Of a DNA stretch of 64,000 nucleotides, positions 38,834 to 48,326 are shown piece after piece. Origin of the DNA: Asparagopsis taxiformis. Lineage: Eukaryota > Rhodophyta > Florideophyceae > Bonnemaisoniales > Bonnemaisoniaceae. The stretch covers positions 186,001-250,000 of the forward strand of contig JALQPE010000211.1 in the NCBI GenBank assembly GCA_030407315.1. Reading direction: 5' to 3'. Below the pieces are notes generated by a model. That model was not told where the DNA came from. It searched no databases and saw only the letters and a list, made by a program, of their open reading frames with translations. Position numbers and translations under genes: made by a program. How positions within the stretch are numbered: position 1 is the stretch's first letter; the number at the start of each line of letters is the position of its first letter.

Positions 38834-39903
38834 ATGATTCTACATCAAACTACCGACGATCAATTTGTAGCCCTTTGCTTGAATAGGGTCTGTTCATTGC
38901 TCTCATTCTCAACATTAGGCCTGAACATTTGAATGGCGCTAACAATCGTTTGATGTGCTTCTCTCCACAGGGGTCTTTCGAAGGTAACTTGAGCAGATAT
39001 GATGGCGATGGGGTTCTGGTAAGTCGACAGCCAAATATTGTTCACATTTATGATCCAACGAAGAAGGCCACATCGATAGAGCAAATACCCAGTACATTGA
39101 ATGCTCGTTTATGTCGCTGCACTGACCAGACCGATGTAGTCCACAGCACAAAGCGAACAAAAGATCTTTCAGCTGACGGACTGGTGTGTGATGACGAAAA
39201 TGGTCATTTCTGCTCTTCGTACAAAATTATAACAACATATGACAGTGTTATTGAGCAATGTCTCAACCTGCGAGATGAGCAAACAGGCAAAATTGTCGCT
39301 CGCGCACGCCTCATTACAGTTTACAGAGCGGGATACATCAAGACCTTTGTTGCTTTCCGTGAACAGCCAAGCTCGTTCTCACCCTTCGATGAAAAATTCC
39401 CTACAACGCTACCTGGTGATGTAGGTACCAGTGACTTGGTGGGGACAAATGCTGAAGCCAGTATCAAAAGCTTGTGTGGGAAGTGGCGTGGACAAGGCAA
39501 ACTTTTTAGTCTAGCGAGAATGTCTTCAACGCAACCTATTGCCTCACAATCAGGCGTGACTATTGATACCAATGAATCTGAAGCATATTGGTCGGTAGCG
39601 AACAATGAACTGACAGTGGAGGTACTTGCTGGCAATGCTGTCAACGTCTCGAAGGGCAGCATTGCAGAAAACAACAAATCGATTTCATTCTGGGATGGAG
39701 ACCTGAAAGGTTCGCGACTGGTATTCCTGGGAGGTGGTATAGTTGCTCACACATCTACAATGCTTCCAAGTGGTAACAATACCGATCCATTCTTTGTGGA
39801 ATTGATGTGGTTAGCTGCTGCAGACCTTCGGTTCCGTGTTCGACGCGTATACAGTGGAACAGTATGGACTGGGACGTTTTTCTTTGTTGAGAGGAAAATT
39901 TAG
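38834..39903 (+). CDS. DUF3598-family plastid protein (two exons)
   Basis: The main exon is 38971-39903. Its frame opens after a 3' splice site (TTCTCTCCACAG) and has no ATG of its own near the conserved start. Joining it to an upstream exon ending AAT AGG at 38887 removes an 83-nt GT-AG intron (38888-38970, branch-like CTAAC at 38939) in phase 0. The junction then reads LCLNRGSFEGNLSRYDGDG, which lines up with the conserved N-terminus of DUF3598 (G-x-W-x-G-x-F-T-R). I start at ATG 38834; ATG 38723 is a longer option. The C-terminus (RVRRVYSGTVWTGTFFFVE) also fits the family. DUF3598 proteins are lipocalin-like, found in cyanobacteria and plastids; function is unknown. Confidence 0.7.
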
Positions 39904-40193
39904 AAGATGACATAGAGCACTGGCAGTTTGGGGCTTGCAAGGTGCATTAATGACAGCAGTATCTCGATTACGAGAAAGTTGATCACACCTTGAACAAATT
40001 GAATTTCTATGAAGCCCGTATTTACAATTATCGGGACAATTTTGCCATACGCATCGCTTTCATCTCAGCTCTCTCTCATGATTCCTGCACAGATAACTGA
40101 ACGAGCAAAACCTTCACAGTATATTGCAGTCAAGTTTTGAACACTCCCAAACCTACTAGCCCATCACGCTCATATCGGCCAGGTACACGCTAA
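39904..40193. other. Intergenic region DUF3598 / METTL5
   Basis: 290 bp between same-strand genes, with no recognisable element. Confidence 0.3.
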
Positions 40194-41070
40194 ATGAGGC
40201 TACGAGACCTAGAAAGCGCCCTCAGCAATGTGAAGCTGTTCGAGAACCCAATCGCGCAGCTAGAACAATACCCAACCACGCCACATTTGGCCGCACAGAT
40301 TGTGCACACAATGCAATCCACTTTTGACGATGTATCGGAAAAATTTGTCTGCGATATGGGCTGCGGTACCGGTATGCTGTCAATAGCATGCGCGATGATG
40401 GGCGCAACAAACGTACTTGCACTCGATGTAGATGCATCTGCATTACAACTTGCCATTGAGAATGCAAATGAATTGGATGTAGAGGAAGCAGTTGATTTCC
40501 TGCAAGTTGACGTGACCAGCGAGCAGTTCTGGTCCAAAGCTCCTTCCCGTCGTCCTTTTGATACTGTTGTGATGAACCCACCGTTTGGCACGAAGAGAAA
40601 AGGAGTCGATATGGCTTTTCTTCAAGTCGCGGCACAACTGTCCAGAGGGTCTGTCTACTCGTTGCACAAAACATCCACACGCGAGTTCATCGCAAAAAAA
40701 GCGAATTCCTGGGGAGCTCATGGAAAGGTAATTTGAGCATACTCTTCCCTTTACTGAGACTGCATGAGGTGGCATTTGTAAACTAACTGATCTGATTGCT
40801 CGATAGGTTCTCGCTGAACTTCGATTTGACATCGGACGGATGTACCGCTTCCACAGGTCCGATTCCGTTGACGTTGAAGTTGATCTGTGGAGATTTGATG
40901 TTTCTGCCGTCCCAGACGATTATCAGTTCACCGCATTGATTCTCCCAACAGCAGATGATGTGCATCTACCTTCTAAATCTCATCACAGTGCTGCAAACAG
41001 GAAGAAACCAGTTCACCAATCAAAAGCGAGTAGTTCCAGGCGTGGGGGAAGGAATCCCCGTAAGAGATGA
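40194..41070 (+). CDS. METTL5: 18S rRNA m6A methyltransferase (two exons)
   Basis: Exons are 40194-40727 and 40807-41070, separated by a 79-nt GT-AG intron in phase 0 with an AACTAACTGAT branch region. The joined product has 265 residues. The SAM-binding motif CDMGCGTGML lies near 53-62. The catalytic NPPF is at 127-130 (MNPPFGTKRKGVDMAFL), followed by VYSLHKTSTREF. Exon 2 continues with VLAELRFDIGRMYRFHR and VDVEVDLWRF, as in METTL5, which modifies a single adenosine of 18S rRNA together with TRMT112. A basic tail of ~45 residues (SSSRRGGRNPRKR) is extra. Without splicing the protein would lack its last conserved strands. Confidence 0.95.
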
Positions 41071-41250
41071 TCATCATATCGAAAACAGGTATCCACCTTA
41101 TCTCCGCTCATGACTGACTGTTTGTGAGGATATTGAACTTCAAGGACTCCTTTATTCGACTGGGACGTACTCATCAGATGTTCTAATGAGATAAGCATGC
41201 AGCGTTCATTGCCTTTGCGTTTTTGAGCATACACTCATGAATCCCTCAAC

Positions 41251-41376
41251 ATGCGTGGTATGGGTTATCCCATGCGTTTCCACAGTTCTGGAAACAGAAA
41301 CATTGGCGCTAGGGTTCGGACGGCTGAGACACGAAAGAATAGATATTCACAGAGCGATGACGACATTGCAGATTGA
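41251..41376 (+). pseudogene. Remnant of the COX19 C-terminus at the edge of the inverted duplication
   Basis: The last 21 codons of COX19 (45124-45186, minus strand) have a homologous copy at 41314-41376 on the plus strand. Both end in RKNRYSQSDDDIAD and a TGA. The upstream 63 bases of this small frame, starting at an ATG at 41251, do not match COX19. The twin CX9C core is absent, so this cannot make a working Cox19. It marks the outer end of the left arm of the inverted duplication. Confidence 0.8.
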
Positions 41377-41781
41377 CACTTTTTCACATACGCACACACT
41401 TTATATTACCGACTAATTCAATCACTACGTTTCGCAAACAGAACCCTCCCATGCCACAAGCCGTCGAAAATGGCTCCACCTACATTGTCCCGTTCCTACC
41501 ACCAACCTACCCCATGGACCACGTCATGCCGTTTTCGTTGTACACAGCTAGGAGCAAGTATCCCGGCAGGCAGGTACACAGGTAGGCAGGCATAAAGAAG
41601 ATGAGTTGGCTGAGACTCGTCGCCCGCTCCGTCAGTGACCTAGTAAGTATATGTTTCCACACGTCATCACAACATCATTTCATCCATCCCACATATCATC
41701 CTCATATCCCCTCTCCCTTCCTCTGCTGCTACACTAGTATAACTACACACATATAACATCACATCGTCACATCCACCTACC
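41377..41781. other. 3' flank of BAR copy A within the left repeat arm
   Basis: 405 bp of non-coding sequence duplicated in the right arm (44695-45123). A small frame seen in both copies is broken by an indel in one, so it is not coding. It contains CAGG/TAGG tetramer repeats near 41568-41592. Confidence 0.5.
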
Positions 41782-42549
41782 TCACTCAGATGATCCTCGT
41801 TCCGTAACAGCAGGCACACTTGCAGGCGTTGCCGACATCCTAAACAACCCATCCGCATTCGCACGCGCATAACTAAACGCAGGTCGGAAATTCTCATTCA
41901 CCACCTTGGTCATGTCATTGTGATACAACCAGTACGCCACAAATGCAGCACGGAACATAGTTGTTGCCTTGTCGTACGTACTCTTCATCCGATGCACCGT
42001 GCCCTCTAGTATTGAATTGTACTTGGCCTTTGACTCTTCCAGGTTGTTCAGATTCTTGTCTATATTCTTGGTCTGTTTGTCACCGCCGCCACCGCTGCTG
42101 TTTTTCTTGGCCAGTTTATCAGCCTTGGCTTGGAACATGGCATAATCCCTCCGCGCGTGATCCACCTTTGTGTACTCGGCACTGAGTGTTTTAATCTCAG
42201 TCAAGTATGCACGCACCATTCGCTCAATACTTTTGACCTGTGAATCTGGCGCGCCGTCCTCGGCCATTTGTTTTGTGAGCGGCGCCGACACCTGTTCGTG
42301 AGTAGTTTTAAAGAGGGCACGCAGGTCGTCGTCGGTGGGGTAGAGGGAATGGAGGGCGGAGGAGAAATGGCTTGCGGAAGTGACGAGTGTTTTCCATGAT
42401 TTCTCGGCGCTGTCTATGTCTGCGAGGGCACTTGTGAGGGCCTTGCTAACATTGTCGAGACTCTGGCGGAGGTTGTCGAACTCTGCGTTGACGGGTTGAT
42501 TTTTGGCGGTGCCGAGACCGACTGTCTTGCGTCTGATGGAATTGAACAT
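41782..42549 (-). CDS. BAR-domain protein, copy A of an inverted pair
   Basis: The 255-residue protein starts at ATG 42549, the start shared with copy B. It is almost entirely helical, with the BAR-like blocks also seen in the protein at 9577-10428. Copies A and B are identical except for five residues clustered around 170-180: GGDKQTKNID here versus GSDRHTKSIE. The gene lacks introns. The open frame extends 90 codons upstream of the start, but that part is not homologous to copy B and lacks its own ATG, so it is leader. Copy A has a different upstream region from copy B and so may be expressed differently. The likely role is membrane curvature or scaffolding. Confidence 0.85.
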   Translation of the reverse strand: MFNSIRRKTVGLGTAKNQPVNAEFDNLRQSLDNVSKALTSALADIDSAEKSWKTLVTSASHFSSALHSLYPTDDDLRALFKTTHEQVSAPLTKQMAEDGAPDSQVKSIERMVRAYLTEIKTLSAEYTKVDHARRDYAMFQAKADKLAKKNSSGGGGDKQTKNIDKNLNNLEESKAKYNSILEGTVHRMKSTYDKATTMFRAAFVAYWLYHNDMTKVVNENFRPAFSYARANADGLFRMSATPASVPAVTERGSSE

Positions 42550-43926
42550 TTCGGCGGGATGGATGTGGTATGCGGTCGAGTGTGGATGGCTGTTTAGTTG
42601 TGGTTGGTTTATAGATGCTGGAAGAAGATTGTGGTGGGATAGGAATTGTTCAAGGGATACGATGAGCGGAGAAACGGTTGTTTGGAGCGGGTGATTGGTT
42701 GATGGCTGTGACGTTGCAGCGAGTGATGATGCCAGAAACGATTCGAGCGATGTTGTCTGGTGCGCGTTGGAATCGCTTTCCAGACGTCGACCACCGTTGA
42801 GATTGTTCGGCGCAGCCAATCATGGTGCACGATTTGCAGATTTTAAGTTGTAATCAATTGTCAGATTTTGTGGATGCAGAATCTTCGCGCCTGAGTCGCT
42901 GAGAAACGGACATGTCAGTGCGCAAATCGAGTTGCATAGAATTCACTCGCCGATTGCGCGTCTGCGATGTTCTCGAGGCTTGCAGAGTCGCCGCTAGACC
43001 CTTGTGAACAGGACAAGTGAGGTGGCGAGGTTGCTCCAATTCTACACTAATGCTACGTTTTCTCTTCCGTTACCCCCGACAGAAAACGTCGATGGATGGA
43101 ACATTCACTATCATAAATATCTTGCCAAATATAATACCATGGCAATTTGTGCATATAAACATTGTCGTCGCGCACACCCCACGCTCATCCCATTGGAGAA
43201 ACGCTTCACGAGTGATGCATATGACAGAGAAGGTGGATAGTTTCATCTGGTGATACTTCTCAACCCGTCACCGTGACTAGAACGCTGTTTTCGTGTCATA
43301 CATGACAGCACGATACAATAGCCCACCAAAAATTAGTCCGCACATGCAACCAACTCGTAAAACGCACCCATCTGTACATGTTTTTACAACGATGACTGTG
43401 TTCACTTCTCAATCAGATTACTGAAATTACACATCGGCAGCATGAGTTTCCGCACGGTACATTACTCCTGACATCACTTGTCCCGATTGCACGCGTTGAA
43501 CAAATCATAATTACTTAGTTGTGACTTTACCCACCCTGCTGGTCATATGTAAGCGAAGAACAGCTATAAAGCGCTGCAATAAGTGAAAAGCGACCATGGT
43601 AACGGCGGATGGCGTTAACAAGTCCCCAGTTCTAAACGCTGCCAGCACAAAGGTCGAGCACTGACGGGCCATGATTACATGCGGCAGTTCCACTCTGCTC
43701 TATTGGTCCAAAAATGCTCCAGTATGACAAACTATGTATGACATGCGCCATATCGCACAAACCGAACGTTACACATCGCGCCCTTCAAAATCGCTTAAAA
43801 TCACCCCTTCTCAATATTCCACAGACAAAACACGACTTACCCCATCCAATGCCAACGCACTCTCTACCTATTTAACTCCATAGTCCTCGACCGCCCTTGA
43901 CGATCTCTCCCCGCCATCCCGCCAAA
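42550..43926. promoter_or_regulatory. Spacer between the repeat arms; divergent promoters of the two BAR copies
   Basis: 1.38 kb between the two head-to-head BAR start codons. It is unique sequence, not part of the repeat. It must contain both promoters. A TATTTAA at 43869-43875 lies 52 bp before the copy B start. Small open frames carry no recognisable product. Confidence 0.5.
43869..43875 (+). promoter_or_regulatory. TATA-like element of BAR copy B
   Basis: TATTTAA, 52 bp upstream of the ATG at 43927. Copy A has no counterpart at this spacing. Confidence 0.3.
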
Positions 43927-44694
43927 ATGTTCAATTCCATCAGACGCAAGACAGTCGGTCTCGGCACCGCCAAAAATCAACCCGTCAACGCAGAGTTCGA
44001 CAACCTCCGCCAGAGTCTCGACAATGTTAGCAAGGCCCTCACAAGTGCCCTCGCAGACATAGACAGCGCCGAGAAATCATGGAAAACACTCGTCACTTCC
44101 GCAAGCCATTTCTCCTCCGCCCTCCATTCCCTCTACCCCACCGACGACGACCTGCGTGCCCTCTTTAAAACTACTCACGAACAGGTGTCGGCGCCGCTCA
44201 CAAAGCAAATGGCCGAGGACGGCGCGCCAGATTCACAGGTCAAAAGTATTGAGCGAATGGTGCGTGCATACTTGACTGAGATTAAAACACTCAGTGCCGA
44301 GTACACAAAGGTGGATCACGCGCGGAGGGATTATGCCATGTTCCAAGCCAAGGCTGATAAACTGGCCAAGAAAAACAGCAGCGGTGGCGGCAGTGACAGA
44401 CATACCAAGAGCATAGAAAAGAATCTGAACAACCTGGAAGAGTCAAAGGCCAAGTATAATTCAATACTAGAGGGCACGGTGCATCGGATGAAGAGTACGT
44501 ACGACAAGGCAACAACTATGTTCCGTGCTGCATTTGTGGCGTACTGGTTGTATCACAATGACATGACCAAGGTGGTGAATGAGAATTTCCGACCTGCGTT
44601 TAGTTATGCGCGTGCGAATGCGGATGGGTTGTTTAGGATGTCGGCAACGCCTGCAAGCGTGCCTGCTGTTACGGAACGAGGATCATCTGAGTGA
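43927..44694 (+). CDS. BAR-domain protein, copy B of an inverted pair
   Basis: The 255-residue protein begins MFNSIRRKT and is identical to copy A outside five residues. The ATG at 43927 is chosen because both copies share it and homology largely stops just upstream; ten more in-frame codons (from 43897) exist here only. Its fold and relation to the paralogue at 9577-10428 suggest a BAR dimer. Between copies I count nine base differences in 768: six in a 30-base tract, all changing amino acids, and three scattered silent ones. The gene is convergent with COX19 (429 bp). Confidence 0.88.
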   Translation: MFNSIRRKTVGLGTAKNQPVNAEFDNLRQSLDNVSKALTSALADIDSAEKSWKTLVTSASHFSSALHSLYPTDDDLRALFKTTHEQVSAPLTKQMAEDGAPDSQVKSIERMVRAYLTEIKTLSAEYTKVDHARRDYAMFQAKADKLAKKNSSGGGSDRHTKSIEKNLNNLEESKAKYNSILEGTVHRMKSTYDKATTMFRAAFVAYWLYHNDMTKVVNENFRPAFSYARANADGLFRMSATPASVPAVTERGSSE

Positions 44695-45123
44695 GGTAGG
44701 TGGATGTGACGATGTGATGTTATATGTGTGTAGTTATACTAGTGTAGCAGCAGAGGAAGAGAGAGGGGAGGATGGAGAATAGGGGGAGAAGGGATATGAG
44801 GATGATGTGTGGGATGGATGAAATGATGTTGTGATGACGTGTGGAAACATATACTTACTAGGTCACTGACGGAGCGGGCGATGAATCGCAGCCAACTCAT
44901 CTTCTTTATGCCTGCCTACCTGTGTACCTGCCTGCCGGGATACTTGCTCCTAGCTGTGTACAACGAAAACGACATGACGTGGTCCATGGGGTAGGTTGTG
45001 GTAGGAACGGGATAATGTAGGTGGAGCCATTTCCGACGGCTTGTGGCATGGGAGGGTTCTGTTTGCGAAACGTAGTGATTGAATTAGTCGGTAATATAAA
45101 GTGTGTGCGTATGTGAAAAAGTG
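44695..45123. other. 3' flank of BAR copy B within the right repeat arm
   Basis: 429 bp between the convergent ends of BAR copy B and COX19, duplicated in the left arm with a ~24-bp length difference. No gene is seen. Confidence 0.4.
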
Positions 45124-45498
45124 TCAATCTGCAATGTCGTCATCGCTCTGTGAATATCTATTCTTTCGTCTCTTAGCTGTTCGAACACCAGCCACAAACC
45201 CATTTTGTTCAGCACGCCGCGATTTATCTGGTCCAGTCTCATCAGAAGAAATTTTGTCCTTGCTCAATCCAAGTTTATCCCATTGTTCTTTAGCCATGAG
45301 CCCCCTTTCCATCCTGCATTGCAGATAAGCTCGAGCCTCTTTGCGGCAATGGTGAGAAATTTGGTCGTGTTGGTTGAGACAATTCTCGTAAGCCAGAGCG
45401 AATTGCTTGCATTCCGAGAGATGATCTAGCGGAAAACTGCCCTTTGCAGGCGGCTTCGGGGCCAGGGATGCTCCGGATAGTTTGGTTGATGTTGTCAT
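45124..45498 (-). CDS. COX19: Cytochrome c oxidase assembly factor Cox19
   Basis: The protein has 124 residues from the ATG at 45498. The family signature KPPAKGSFPLDHLSECK leads into a twin CX9C coiled-coil-helix domain: C-KQFALAYEN-C and C-RKEARAYLQ-C, then RMERGLMAKEQWDKLG. Cox19 is a small disulfide-relay (Mia40) substrate of the mitochondrial intermembrane space that helps copper delivery to complex IV with Cox11. A charged C-terminal tail of ~40 residues is longer than in yeast (98 residues in total there). The frame is open 58 codons upstream, but the Met before TTSTKL gives the family length. The last 21 codons lie in the inverted repeat. Confidence 0.93.
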   Translation of the reverse strand: MTTSTKLSGASLAPKPPAKGSFPLDHLSECKQFALAYENCLNQHDQISHHCRKEARAYLQCRMERGLMAKEQWDKLGLSKDKISSDETGPDKSRRAEQNGFVAGVRTAKRRKNRYSQSDDDIAD

Positions 45499-46104
45499 TG
45501 TGAATTTTGGCGACAGGGAAGAGGCACGGATAAAATGATTACACCTTTTCGTTTGCAAAGGAGATGGCGCAACATACAACTTTTTTGCTCTGAGCTCAAC
45601 AGGTCTCGGCAGTAAGTTGTAATGTTTGCTCAGGGGACCAGGGCTGCATCGCTGACGAAGATCCAGGCACACTCGGTTCTACTGTATTTTATCGAAAGAT
45701 GTGCAGACAGCCTGTCTTGAGACTTATGCGTAGGTCATGTAAAGATCAGCGTGATTGCGAAGAAAAGGTGCGGTATCCCATCAGAGTGAATTGTTACTAC
45801 TGGCGAGAGAACCCAGTCGAATCGAGTTGAAAATTCTAGGTTGAAAGTGTAGGGTCGTTGTTGGACAGAATCTTCTGACCTGCAAACACTTGCTTTGAAT
45901 GGTTTGTTATGTTTACTAGTAGGATTTTATTCCAGGAATATCTGTGAAACAATCGTCTCATTGCAGCTGTTGAAACAATCTGCGTCGCTGCAGTCTCAGA
46001 TCAGCTTACGATACAAAGCAGCCAACTGACTGAGAAAAACCCGGTTCCGCCACATATCCTTTCGCAATTGAAATTGCAAATTCTGTCCACGCCCTTCTTT
46101 CGTT
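45499..46104. promoter_or_regulatory. Divergent intergenic region COX19 / quinone oxidoreductase
   Basis: 606 bp between divergent starts. No specific promoter element or ncRNA was recognised. Confidence 0.3.
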
Positions 46105-47097
46105 ATGCTGCGTTCGGCTTCCAATGCCAGTAAGATGATGCGCGCCATAATACCTAACGGTGAAGGTGGAATCAAAATTGTCGAAAGAGAGATCCCGCAG
46201 GCCAAACAAGGCGAGCAAGTAATGAAAGTGGCTGCATTCGGAATCAATCGCGCTGATCTGCTCCAAATACATGGAAAGTATCCCCCGCCTCCAGGAACAA
46301 CTGATGTGATAGGTCTGGAGGCATCGGGTTATCTCAGTGATGGGCGACTTGTAACCGCGCTGCTAAAAGGAGGTGCATATGCAGAATATGTCGCAGTTCC
46401 AGATTCAGCCATCGTGTCTCTCCCATCTGACGCCCCATGCAGCAGTGATCCCGTTCAACTTGCTGCCATTCCGGAGGCATTTCTCGCAGCGTATCATGTC
46501 ATGTTTCAGAAGGGGAACTTGTCTCGTAATGAGTCTGTGCTGATCAACGCTGCTGCAAGCGGCGTGGGGACAAGTGCCATCCAAATGGCGTCGTTGGTAC
46601 CGAACGTGTCCATAATTGCGACTGCGAGTACAGAACGCAAGTTGAAGTTCTGCCAACAGCTTGGTGCCCAGTATGTGGTGAACTATAAACAGCAAGATAT
46701 TTCCGATGCTGCACTACATGCTACTGGTGGAAAGGGCGTCAACTTGGTGCTAGATTGCGTCGGGGCAGCACAGTTCAAACACAACGCTCGCTCGCTCGGT
46801 GCAGACGGCCGATGGATCATGTATGGATTGCTATCGGGAGCGAAAAGTCCAGATATTGGTCTTGCAGCGATACTAGCAAAGCGTCTCACAATTTCGGGAA
46901 CAACACTCCGTAGTCGCAGCGATGAGTATAGAGGTGAGTTAATATCAAGTTTTTTGCATCGCTTTGGTGGATGCTTTGCAGCGAGTCAACTGCGGCCTAT
47001 CATCGATACCGTGTTCGATGGCATCAATCGCACCGAACAGGCTCTCAAACATCTTGAAAGCAATCACAACATTGGCAAGATTGTAGTGAAACTGTAG
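46105..47097 (+). CDS. NAD(P)H quinone oxidoreductase, PIG3/zeta-crystallin family
   Basis: The 330-residue medium-chain dehydrogenase lacks catalytic zinc ligands. The N-terminal GroES-like part contains FGINRADLLQIHGKYPPPPG, typical of the PIG3 (TP53I3) group. The Rossmann part has AAASGVGTSAIQ as the nucleotide motif, then GVNLVLDCVG. The C-terminus ends HNIGKIVVKL. Family members reduce quinones by one electron using NADPH and may answer oxidative stress. The first ~11 residues (MLRSASNASKM) could be a short mitochondrial presequence; Met 11 or 12 would give a cytosolic form. It is convergent with the rhomboid gene (63 bp). Confidence 0.93.
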   Translation: MLRSASNASKMMRAIIPNGEGGIKIVEREIPQAKQGEQVMKVAAFGINRADLLQIHGKYPPPPGTTDVIGLEASGYLSDGRLVTALLKGGAYAEYVAVPDSAIVSLPSDAPCSSDPVQLAAIPEAFLAAYHVMFQKGNLSRNESVLINAAASGVGTSAIQMASLVPNVSIIATASTERKLKFCQQLGAQYVVNYKQQDISDAALHATGGKGVNLVLDCVGAAQFKHNARSLGADGRWIMYGLLSGAKSPDIGLAAILAKRLTISGTTLRSRSDEYRGELISSFLHRFGGCFAASQLRPIIDTVFDGINRTEQALKHLESNHNIGKIVVKL

Positions 47098-47160
47098 TTG
47101 TAGACAGAGCGCATGTCTAGTCATATATATATTTGCGCGAGTGATACTTGGCAGAGTTGA

Positions 47161-48165
47161 CTACTCGCCTTCATGCTCTACAGGAATGCTCGCTTGTGCT
47201 AGTTGGTTGCGTTGAACAGAATTGGAAGTACCTAATTCTGCCTCGCGAATAAGACGGCTTGTGAGTGGAACACGTCCTGCCGTTGGCGCTTGAGCTACTG
47301 GTGACGGCTGCGTGACACCTCCAAGAGTAAATCCCTGACCAGTGAAGACATTATCTTCTCTAGTTTCGGAATTACTGGAAAATCTCGAGGTCAAGTTTGC
47401 CCACCACGATCGTACACTGGCCATAAATCCCGTCTCGGAATCATCGTTGGAGCGACGAATGGAACCGCCATACACAAGTCCGGCAGAAGCTGCGCCTACA
47501 GACTGCCATAGCGGTAGCGATTTCAGATTTAACCTTTCTTCCAGTCGAGTGAACTTGTAGTCCGAGGGGATGAGGCGGGTGAGATAGCCCAGGGAGATGG
47601 CATAACCCATAAAGATTCCAGATAAATGTGCTAACAAACTTAGGCTTGGAGCGAAGAGTTGCAGTAGAGCGGCTAGAACCAATGGATACCATCTCTTGGG
47701 CATATTGAAGAGTCCAAATATACTGACCGCGTCACTGGGAGAAGCTTCTAGGCTAATAACGAGGAGTGAAAACAAAATGCCGGAGATGCCGAGAGAACAG
47801 GAAAGCCGAAAAGAGGAGCCTGCAATTGCATCAGTGAGAAAAGCAGAGGCGATGTGTAGAACGGCAGTGAATGGAATGAGGAGCATAACATTTGCGTAGA
47901 TTGCAGCAAATGTGCCAGTGGTGCGCTCGAAATCTCTGCTGAGATACATCCAAGTGATCATGTTGAAGAGAATATGAAAAAAGCTGCCATGAATGAACGG
48001 GAAGGTAAAAATTCGATACAGTTCTAAACGCGTAACCACTCGAGATGGACTTAAACACAACAAGCCAACGCCTCCTTTAAACAAGTTTTCGGCGATAAAC
48101 GCGAGCAAACATAGTATAAACACTGTCAAAGTGAACAACGGAGGGTTGCCGAGAAGGTCGAGCAT
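47161..48165 (-). CDS. Rhomboid-family intramembrane protease
   Basis: The protein has 334 residues and six membrane helices in the first ~200. Catalytic residues are intact: GISG with the serine at 128 and the histidine at 180 (LLAHLSGIFMGY). The helix-2 HxxxN pattern (HILFN, 64-68) is also present. The cytosolic C-terminus (~200-334) is Ser/Asn/Arg-rich and disordered. The plan, with a cytosolic tail and a short N-terminus, resembles RHBDD1/RHBDL4-type proteases of the ER or Golgi rather than the mitochondrial PARL type. It would cleave membrane proteins within the bilayer. The ATG at 48165 is the natural start. It is convergent with the oxidoreductase gene. Confidence 0.87.
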   Translation of the reverse strand: MLDLLGNPPLFTLTVFILCLLAFIAENLFKGGVGLLCLSPSRVVTRLELYRIFTFPFIHGSFFHILFNMITWMYLSRDFERTTGTFAAIYANVMLLIPFTAVLHIASAFLTDAIAGSSFRLSCSLGISGILFSLLVISLEASPSDAVSIFGLFNMPKRWYPLVLAALLQLFAPSLSLLAHLSGIFMGYAISLGYLTRLIPSDYKFTRLEERLNLKSLPLWQSVGAASAGLVYGGSIRRSNDDSETGFMASVRSWWANLTSRFSSNSETREDNVFTGQGFTLGGVTQPSPVAQAPTAGRVPLTSRLIREAELGTSNSVQRNQLAQASIPVEHEGE

Positions 48166-48326
48166 GATTCAACGTTCAACAACGATAGCAAAGGAAATCT
48201 GCGGCGAGCTGATGCCGATGGCCATAACCAACACTGATTGCCAGCATCTGCATCATCAACAAATCGATAAATTCGTGAAAACTTGCACAACTGTAGCGAA
48301 AGATTTTCAATTTTTAGAAAACAATT

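Larger units (their letters stand above)
41314..42560 (+). repeat. Inverted duplication, left arm
   Basis: This ~1.25-kb arm matches the reverse complement of 43915-45186. It holds a COX19 tail remnant, a 405-bp 3' flank and a full BAR gene. Homology fades a few bases upstream of the BAR start codon, and scattered 5' leader matches may remain. Over the 768-bp coding part I count 9 substitutions; the flank has a ~24-bp indel and more changes. Confidence 0.9.
43915..45186 (-). repeat. Inverted duplication, right arm
   Basis: Reverse-complement partner of 41314-42560. It contains BAR copy B, its 3' flank and the last 21 codons of the intact COX19 gene. Because the complete COX19 lies here, this arm is probably the source and the left arm the copy. 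Confidence 0.9.

Noticed and set aside
41373..41585. Small open frame conserved in both repeat arms (mirror at 44906-45127)
   Set aside because: The reading frame is shifted by an indel in one arm, so the shared start reflects DNA homology rather than a conserved peptide.
42550..42819. 90-codon N-terminal extension of BAR copy A
   Set aside because: It has no ATG at its start, is absent from copy B, and homology begins at the shared Met.
41314..45186. Transposon with terminal inverted repeats
   Set aside because: Each arm carries host genes (BAR, COX19 tail); there is no transposase in the spacer and no target-site duplication that I could see.
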